Source: DAOPXV01 sp035352535
Lineage (GTDB): Bacteria > Muiribacteriota > UBA9980
DNA: 12,754 nt
NCBI GenBank assembly: GCA_964545075.1
Contig: CAZJFS010000131.1
Span: forward strand, 1 to 12,754
Direction: 5' to 3'
The position numbers and the translations under genes are program-made. This document shows positions 7,659 to 12,754 of the stretch, piece after piece (position 1 is the first letter of the stretch; every line of letters starts with the position of its first letter). Below the pieces are notes generated by a model. The model saw only the letters and a list, made by a program, of their open reading frames with translations. It made no database searches and was not told the DNA's origin.

Positions 7659-10600
7659 AAAAAAGATAATAAAACAAAAGTCGAAAAAGATGATAACGCC
7701 ACGAAAATCGAGTGCGATGGCGCATCCGATGAGAGCGGTCAAAAAGAGACGCAGGCCGGTCGCATCAGCGCCAAGACGATAAAATTTGGCGGTTCGGTCT
7801 ATGAGGTCGTGCAAAGACTCGACGTCGCGTCTTCGGAGGCGGATCTTTATCTTATAAAAGGCGCATCCGCCGAACTGTTCGTCCTGAAGTATTACAGGCC
7901 GAAAATAGAACCGAAACCCGCTGTAATAGAGCTTATGAAATCTTTTTCGGGCCGCGGCGCCGTCCGGATAATCGAGACTGGAAGGGAGTCCGGCCGGTTT
8001 TACGAGATACAGGAATACGCTGCGCACGGGACGCTTTCCGATTTTATGAAAAGCAATAAGCCCATCCCGCGGGAATTTTTGACGGCTTTTATAAAAAATG
8101 CCGCTGAATGCCTTTTTGAGATACATTCAAAAAATCTTATTCACAGGGATATAAAGCCCGAGAATATACTTGTCAGAAATATCGAACCGCTCGATATAGC
8201 CTTCACTGATTTCGGAATTTCATCCATATCCAGATTGTCCCTTCATCAGACGAATATGAACAGGACCATTTTATATTCGTCGCCGGAATCCATGTCGGGA
8301 GTCATCTCAAAAGGCACGGATTACTGGTCGCTCGGCATGATACTTCTTGAAATGGTAGCCGGAACGAATCCGTTTGAAGGCGTCGCCGATAAGGTGGTCA
8401 TGTTTACGCTCGCGACCAAAACCGTTCCCGGCGTTATGGAGCTGAAAAGCGAATTTTCAACTTTAATCAAAGGCCTTCTGACAAGAAATCCCAAAAAGCG
8501 ATGGGGCCACAAAGAGATTGCCGCATGGCTTGGCGGGGAGAAAAACATTCCGGTATTTTTCGGGGAAATGTCTGACGACGCGATACAATTGAGATCGCTG
8601 CACCCATACAAATTCGATGGAAATAATTATTTCACTTTGCGCGAACTGATGGTCCCCATGGCGAAAAAATGGGACCTGGCGGCGAAGGATTTTGAATCGG
8701 GCGCCATCAGAAACTGGGTCGCCAGAGAGCTCGGAGATAAAGAAATGCTCGCGGTGATAGAAGATCTGGCGAGTGATAAGTCATATGGTTCCGACGAGAA
8801 ATTGTTCGAATTTTTTTGCAGGATCGATGGGAGCTTTCCTTTTATTTTCCGTGGAACGCTTATTACCCGTGAATCGCTGATCGAGCTGGCATCCCAAATA
8901 ATTAAAAATTCGGCGTCTCCGGAAGAAAAAAAATTCATGCGGGATATTTTCAAGCTGAATATAATAAAAAAATATTCCGAACTCAATAACGACGATTCTA
9001 TATATAACTTATTCGGCGGCGTCATGGAAACCTGCGTTTTTTTTAGCGAACCCGAGGACCACGCGGTCGCCGTTCTCGTTCATTTCGTCGATGAATACAG
9101 ACGGTCGATGATTGAAAAGGCCAGGGAAATATTCGAAAATTGTTATATATTGGATAAGCCCCGGGGCGCGGAACATGAAGACTTGATGGATAATGCCCGC
9201 AAAATAAGTGATGGCGGGAAATATTCGGCCGCGGATCTGATAAGGGGATCGAAGATCGGCAAACTCGATCACATAAGTAAAATTAATTTCGATTCGGTAG
9301 TAACCGGATTGAAAAATAAATTCATCGAGCTCGACGAGGAAAACCGGATCAAAAGCTATAAAGAAATGTTTTCGGATGACGACTGGAAGGTCGTAACGGA
9401 GCTCGCGCGGAATAATACCGTCGAATATTCCAGGTCTTTTTATGAAAAAATATCCGGCATCAAAAAACTTCTCGACGGCGGTCCGCCTTTGATCGATCGC
9501 AAGATCAGCGAGATCTATTCTAAAGATAATTACGTCGTCGTAAGCGAGCTTCCGCCGGAGATATTCGAGCAGCAGGCGCCGCCAAAAAGTCCGGACCGGA
9601 GCATGAATGCAACTTTGGGAGAAGTTATCGGCCGTGATCGGGCGAAACCGCGGGCGCGATTGAACGCACTGCTTGGCGACATGGGGCTTGCCATGCTCTC
9701 TTTTTTACTTTCAGTGACCATTCTTATTTTCACTTCCAACGAGCCGGTTTCGCTGGCGTTAATTGAAGCGTTCCATAACCGTTTCTTTTTGGGGTTCTTC
9801 CTGTTGTATATTCCAATATCGGAATATCTTTTTTCTGCGTCCCCGGGAAAGGTAATGTTCAATATCGCCGTGGCCGGGCCGGACGATCGTAAAATATCTT
9901 TTTTCCGCTCTTTTTTCCGATCGCTTACGAGGTTTGCAATTCTTTCGTTTTATGGCTGTTTAACCCTGAGCATTTATAAGTTTTTGTTGAATCCGAATTT
10001 TCCAGCGTCTTATCTGGACTATAGATCGATCCTTTTTTTCATGGCTTTTTACGCGGGCGGCATATTCGATTACATTTTTATGTACTTCAGAAGAAGCCAG
10101 TCGCCTTCCTATGAAACGATAACCGGTTGCAGCGTGGTCGAAAGAAGGTATAATACCGGATGGCTGCCGACTATATTTATGACCGTTATTTCTGCGGCGA
10201 TAATCGTATTAGCCTGGGGCTGTCTTCTGGCGCCCCATTTCGATCTGAAGACGATGAGCTTCGAGCGCTATACGTGGCGTTATTTCATCGATCCGGGTTC
10301 CGAGAACGGCGTTAAATATAACGCCGGAAAATTTGAGATCATCATCGCCGCGGACAGGGGAGAACTCGACCTCGTTAAATTATTATTATACTCCCACCCG
10401 GAATACGCGGGCGTTACTGATGAAAATGGCTTTTCCGCCTTGTTTTTCGCCGCCCAGAAAGGAAACGACGAAATAGTAAAACTACTGCTTGATAATAAAG
10501 CCGAGGTCAATTCCGTAGGAAATCTTATGGAAACGCCTCTTACAGCGGCGTGCGCGACCGGCAATTCAAAGATAGTCAAAATGCTTTGCGCGAAAAAAGC

Positions 10601-11804
10601 CGACGTAAATTTCAGGAACGCTCAGGGTCAGACGCCTCTTATCATAGCGGTCATGGGTAAATTTTCAGATGCCGCCAAAATTCTGGTGGAATCATCCGCG
10701 AACCTTGAATTAAAGGATGAAAATGGATTTACCGCTCTTATGATGGCTGCGTTCACGTCCGATACCCGCATGTTCGAGTACCTTCTTTCAAAAGGGGCCG
10801 ATATCAATGCCGTGGACCTGAAAGGACACACGCTTCTGATGATCGCCGCGGTCAAAAACAATTTTGAGATCGCGAAGATGCTCGTTAATATGGAGTGCAA
10901 CATAAACGCCAGGGGCGGGGCTTCCGAAGCGACGGCGCTCATCGCCGCGATCCAGTACAGCAACTCAAAGATAGCCGAAATGCTTATCGATAAGTCCAAA
11001 GACCTTAATATTTCGGATAATGCCGGCAACAGTCCGCTTATGATCGCCGTTGCCAAAGGCGATCTCTGGGCGGTCACAACCCTAATCCGTCACGGCGCCG
11101 ACCTCAATCATCAGAACACCGATGGAAACACCGCTTTAATGGTTGCCGCGTCCGCCACGAACGAAAAGATATTAAAGATACTTATCAGCGCCGGCGCCAA
11201 ACCCGGGTTAAAGAACAAGGCCGGCCATACCGCGCTTGAAATGTATAACGGCATGATAGAAGTGCGCCGCGCGACTACCGCGACTACCGCGGTAACGACG
11301 GCCGATACGACGACCACGACGGCAAAGACCCCGGTGCTTACGAAAACGACCACGACGACAAGTACGCCGGAATCCGTTTCGACAAATAGCACGGGAAGGG
11401 AGACTGAAACGATAACAACTTTTACGAAGCTATCTATAATTCGTGAAACTTGGGATGTTATTGTGAATCCAACGTCCGGTGTCAAGGGCGTAAAGGCTCA
11501 TTTTAATCCCGCCACGTTAAAGAATGTGGATGGCCAGATGACAGGAACCAGAGATAAAGTCACCATGGGTGAGAAATACCAAAAGGTGGAACAGACAAGA
11601 AATGTCACGCAAAATAGTCCGGTGAAATTCAGAGGCAATGCGGAAACAACCGTAAATACTGAGAAGACCGTTGGGCCGACGGAATACACCACTCAGCATA
11701 CGCAAAACTCCACGCAAAATACTACGGAACATACCACTGAAACGATAGATACTTTCGGAGGGATCCAGGCTGAAGAAAATACAACTGCCAGCGAAGGCAA
11801 ATAG
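7656..11804 (+). CDS. Receptor-like Ser/Thr kinase with RDD membrane domain and ankyrin repeats
   Basis: A 1382-residue multidomain protein. Residues 1-48 are a charged linker. Residues of about 49-292 are a Hanks-type kinase: Lys78 in FVLKYY, likely helix-C Glu92, HRDIKPEN (His163-Asn170), DFG at 185-187, SPES activation-loop end, TDYWSLG and a final KKRWG. The glycine loop is degenerate. About 293-660 is helical; 316-416 (HPYKFDGNNY...W...W...DEKLF) looks like a module I recall from other bacterial kinases. About 666-830 is an RDD domain (R668/D675, SPGK at 729-732, closing FRRSQSPSYETITG). A fifth helix spans about 838-858. Residues 892-1205 hold nine ankyrin repeats with typical G-x-TAL-x-x-AA and GAD-x-N motifs. 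Residues 1206-1382 are a Thr-rich tail. Helix counting puts the kinase inside the cell and the ankyrins outside. The gene probably starts its own operon with the repeat/coiled-coil gene behind it. Targets are unknown. Confidence 0.9.
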   Translation: MKKDNKTKVEKDDNATKIECDGASDESGQKETQAGRISAKTIKFGGSVYEVVQRLDVASSEADLYLIKGASAELFVLKYYRPKIEPKPAVIELMKSFSGRGAVRIIETGRESGRFYEIQEYAAHGTLSDFMKSNKPIPREFLTAFIKNAAECLFEIHSKNLIHRDIKPENILVRNIEPLDIAFTDFGISSISRLSLHQTNMNRTILYSSPESMSGVISKGTDYWSLGMILLEMVAGTNPFEGVADKVVMFTLATKTVPGVMELKSEFSTLIKGLLTRNPKKRWGHKEIAAWLGGEKNIPVFFGEMSDDAIQLRSLHPYKFDGNNYFTLRELMVPMAKKWDLAAKDFESGAIRNWVARELGDKEMLAVIEDLASDKSYGSDEKLFEFFCRIDGSFPFIFRGTLITRESLIELASQIIKNSASPEEKKFMRDIFKLNIIKKYSELNNDDSIYNLFGGVMETCVFFSEPEDHAVAVLVHFVDEYRRSMIEKAREIFENCYILDKPRGAEHEDLMDNARKISDGGKYSAADLIRGSKIGKLDHISKINFDSVVTGLKNKFIELDEENRIKSYKEMFSDDDWKVVTELARNNTVEYSRSFYEKISGIKKLLDGGPPLIDRKISEIYSKDNYVVVSELPPEIFEQQAPPKSPDRSMNATLGEVIGRDRAKPRARLNALLGDMGLAMLSFLLSVTILIFTSNEPVSLALIEAFHNRFFLGFFLLYIPISEYLFSASPGKVMFNIAVAGPDDRKISFFRSFFRSLTRFAILSFYGCLTLSIYKFLLNPNFPASYLDYRSILFFMAFYAGGIFDYIFMYFRRSQSPSYETITGCSVVERRYNTGWLPTIFMTVISAAIIVLAWGCLLAPHFDLKTMSFERYTWRYFIDPGSENGVKYNAGKFEIIIAADRGELDLVKLLLYSHPEYAGVTDENGFSALFFAAQKGNDEIVKLLLDNKAEVNSVGNLMETPLTAACATGNSKIVKMLCAKKADVNFRNAQGQTPLIIAVMGKFSDAAKILVESSANLELKDENGFTALMMAAFTSDTRMFEYLLSKGADINAVDLKGHTLLMIAAVKNNFEIAKMLVNMECNINARGGASEATALIAAIQYSNSKIAEMLIDKSKDLNISDNAGNSPLMIAVAKGDLWAVTTLIRHGADLNHQNTDGNTALMVAASATNEKILKILISAGAKPGLKNKAGHTALEMYNGMIEVRRATTATTAVTTADTTTTTAKTPVLTKTTTTTSTPESVSTNSTGRETETITTFTKLSIIRETWDVIVNPTSGVKGVKAHFNPATLKNVDGQMTGTRDKVTMGEKYQKVEQTRNVTQNSPVKFRGNAETTVNTEKTVGPTEYTTQHTQNSTQNTTEHTTETIDTFGGIQAEENTTASEGK
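11271..11426 (+). repeat. Thr-rich low-complexity tract in the kinase tail
   Basis: It encodes residues 1206-1257, of which 26 of 52 are threonine, with a loose three-residue rhythm (ATT ATT AVT). At the DNA level it opens with a perfect tandem copy of GCGACTACC (11271-11279 and 11280-11288) and continues in ACG/ACC codons. It follows the last ankyrin repeat and reads like a mucin-type stalk. A second Thr/Asn/Gln-rich stretch lies near 11685-11750. Confidence 0.75.
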
Positions 11805-11842
11805 GTTATGAAAGCTGTCTGCATGTTAATGTTTAAATAATT

Positions 11843-11857
11843 AAGGTGATTTAAATG
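11843..11857 (+). promoter_or_regulatory. RBS and ATG of the repeat/coiled-coil gene
   Basis: AAGGTG (11843-11848) is placed 6 bases before ATG 11855. The 50-bp gap after the kinase stop (11802-11804) holds no clear hairpin, which suggests co-transcription. Confidence 0.7.
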
Positions 11858-12754
11858 AGCGGAGTTTTATGTATACTCACCAAGCTGAAAACAAGTCAAA
11901 TATTATTCGATGCGCCTGTTATAAGCAAGATCAATACGAGTTCAAATACGTTCAACGCTATTAAAACAATTAACACGGTTAAAACCGTTACCGCCATAAA
12001 TACCGTCAAAACTGTCGATATAGTCAATACTGTAAATACGGTGAACACGGTTACGGTGAATGTCGCAAATACCGTGAATACGGTCCAGATCGCCAATCCG
12101 TATTTCATCGCGGGAAGCGGCGTTAAATATGCAGCCATGGCGAAAGCGACGGCGATAACCGCGACGACATTTCCGAACGTTACTTCGATAACTCCCGCGG
12201 TTTCATGCGCGGGCATGGCATCGGCCTCATCAGCGTCCATAACCGCGGCGGCTGTCGCGGCCTCGGTGCTTCCGATACTCGCTCTTGGCGGCGGCGTAGC
12301 TTTTACCGCAGCGCTTCTTACGGACGCGTTCAGAAACCATGTCGAAGGCAAAAGGCGCGCGAGCTTTAAAAAAGAATTGGCCGAAATCGGATCCGCGGTG
12401 AAAATGAGGTCGGCCTTATATTCGGAAGCGGAATATGAGAAATTTTCTGAAATGAGAGAAACCGTATCAAAGATCAAACAGCTTGAGAATGGATTGATCG
12501 AACTGATCTCATCGATAGCCGGAGATGAAGACGTTCTCACGACTGGCGTTAAATTAGGATGGGCTCGTGAAATATCCGAAAATCTGAGGAATTTTGAAAC
12601 CGAACTTGCGTATTTGAAATATAAAAAGATCGCGGAATTAGATATCAGGGCCGCGTCGGTCCAAAAGCTTAAAAATGAAATTATTGAAAAAATGTCAGTA
12701 ATAGCCGGAATCGCCCCGGAAGCGGCCGAAATCATAAAAGCGGCCGAAAAAATA
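11855..12754 (+). CDS. NTV-repeat membrane/coiled-coil protein (3' partial)
   Basis: The frame stays open for 300 codons from ATG 11855 to the right edge, so the C-terminus is missing. I recognise no family. Residues 1-30 are a short N-terminus (MSGVLCILTKLKTSQILFDA). Residues 31-80 are a degenerate Asn-Thr-Val tripeptide repeat. Residues 81-128 are rich in Ala, Thr and Ser. Residues of about 129-155 (ITAAAVAASVLPILALGGGV and following) are a strongly hydrophobic Gly-containing segment, probably a membrane helix. From about 164 on it is charged and helical with heptad-like patterns (EYEKFSEMRETVSKIKQLEN; ENLRNFETELAYLKYKKIAE), probably a coiled coil. There is no classical signal peptide. It follows the kinase by 50 bp with a good RBS, and both share Thr-rich repetitive composition, so a functional pair is likely but unproven. 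Confidence 0.8.
   Translation, partial: MSGVLCILTKLKTSQILFDAPVISKINTSSNTFNAIKTINTVKTVTAINTVKTVDIVNTVNTVNTVTVNVANTVNTVQIANPYFIAGSGVKYAAMAKATAITATTFPNVTSITPAVSCAGMASASSASITAAAVAASVLPILALGGGVAFTAALLTDAFRNHVEGKRRASFKKELAEIGSAVKMRSALYSEAEYEKFSEMRETVSKIKQLENGLIELISSIAGDEDVLTTGVKLGWAREISENLRNFETELAYLKYKKIAELDIRAASVQKLKNEIIEKMSVIAGIAPEAAEIIKAAEKI
11945..12094 (+). repeat. Tandem 9-bp coding repeat (Asn-Thr-Val)n
   Basis: About 50 codons built on a 9-bp unit of the form AAY-ACN-GTN. Residues 31-66 keep strict three-residue phase for 12 units, with variants such as KTV, DIV, NAI and KTI. A five-residue interruption (TVNVA) follows, then NTV-NTV-QIA. Synonymous positions differ between units (ACG, ACC, ACT; GTT, GTC, GTG, GTA), so the amino-acid pattern is better conserved than the DNA. 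That argues for selection on the protein rather than recent slippage. Confidence 0.85.

Noticed and set aside
7470..8126. Minus-strand frame of 218 codons spanning the kinase promoter
   Set aside because: It overlaps the end of the cysteine-cluster gene and the kinase catalytic core, both well supported, and shows no domain of its own.
1437..11804. Absence of TGA among the seven visible stop codons as a sign of recoding
   Set aside because: Five TAA and two TAG is too small a sample, and no gene reads through an in-frame TGA; ordinary stop-codon bias is enough.
11808..11840. Ten-codon ORF (MKAVCMLMFK) in the gap after the kinase gene
   Set aside because: No Shine-Dalgarno and too short to support; could be chance in an AT-rich gap.
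11896..12735. Long minus-strand frame with Phe/Thr/Val repeats
   Set aside because: It is the complement of the NTV repeat and coiled-coil gene. The + frame has a proper RBS, spacing to the kinase and a plausible domain order; the minus product shows no recognisable domain.

Overview
The window is a densely coded stretch with every gene on the + strand. It fits an uncultivated Gram-negative-type bacterium. Evidence for this is an exported SecD-like protein, an ArnT/PMT-type membrane glycosyltransferase fed by a polyprenyl-phosphate GT2, frequent ATA isoleucine codons at moderate GC, and a very large membrane Ser/Thr kinase with ankyrin repeats. I cannot fix the phylum from sequence alone; lineages rich in large multidomain kinases and TPR proteins are plausible. 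No rRNA, tRNA, CRISPR, transposase or insertion sequence is visible.

Layout. (1) 3-1439 is the 3' part of a gene already open at the left edge. It encodes the last blade of a probable beta-propeller, about ten TPRs and a Ser/Thr/Gly/Ala-rich tail. (2) 1506-2600 encodes an exported protein whose C-terminal two-thirds resembles the periplasmic P1 domain of SecD but lacks the SecD membrane domain. (3) 2628-6136 is a tight cassette: a GT83/GT39-type integral membrane glycosyltransferase that probably starts at a CTG, a Dpm1/ArnC-like GT2 and a 10-helix EamA/DMT transporter. Together they look like synthesis, flipping and transfer of a polyprenyl-phosphate sugar. (4) 6156-7562 encodes a YkgJ/FliB-like cysteine-cluster protein. 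(5) A new transcription unit probably begins at about 7590. It encodes a 1382-residue protein (kinase, helical region, RDD membrane domain, extra TM helix, nine ankyrin repeats, Thr-rich tail), followed after 50 bp by a gene running off the right edge. That last protein has an Asn-Thr-Val tripeptide repeat, a hydrophobic segment and a long coiled coil. It has no stop codon in the window, so a stop-bounded ORF search misses it.

How the parts may work together (inference). Helix counting places the kinase domain in the cytoplasm and the ankyrin/Thr-rich part outside, which would make the protein a receptor-like kinase. The repeat/coiled-coil protein behind it is its most likely partner, and this pair is the best candidate for an undescribed system. 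The TPR protein and the kinase both end in Ser/Thr-rich tails, and the last gene carries a Thr-containing repeat. The glycosyltransferase cassette between them is of the class that can glycosylate extracytoplasmic substrates, so a link between cassette and tails is possible but unproven.
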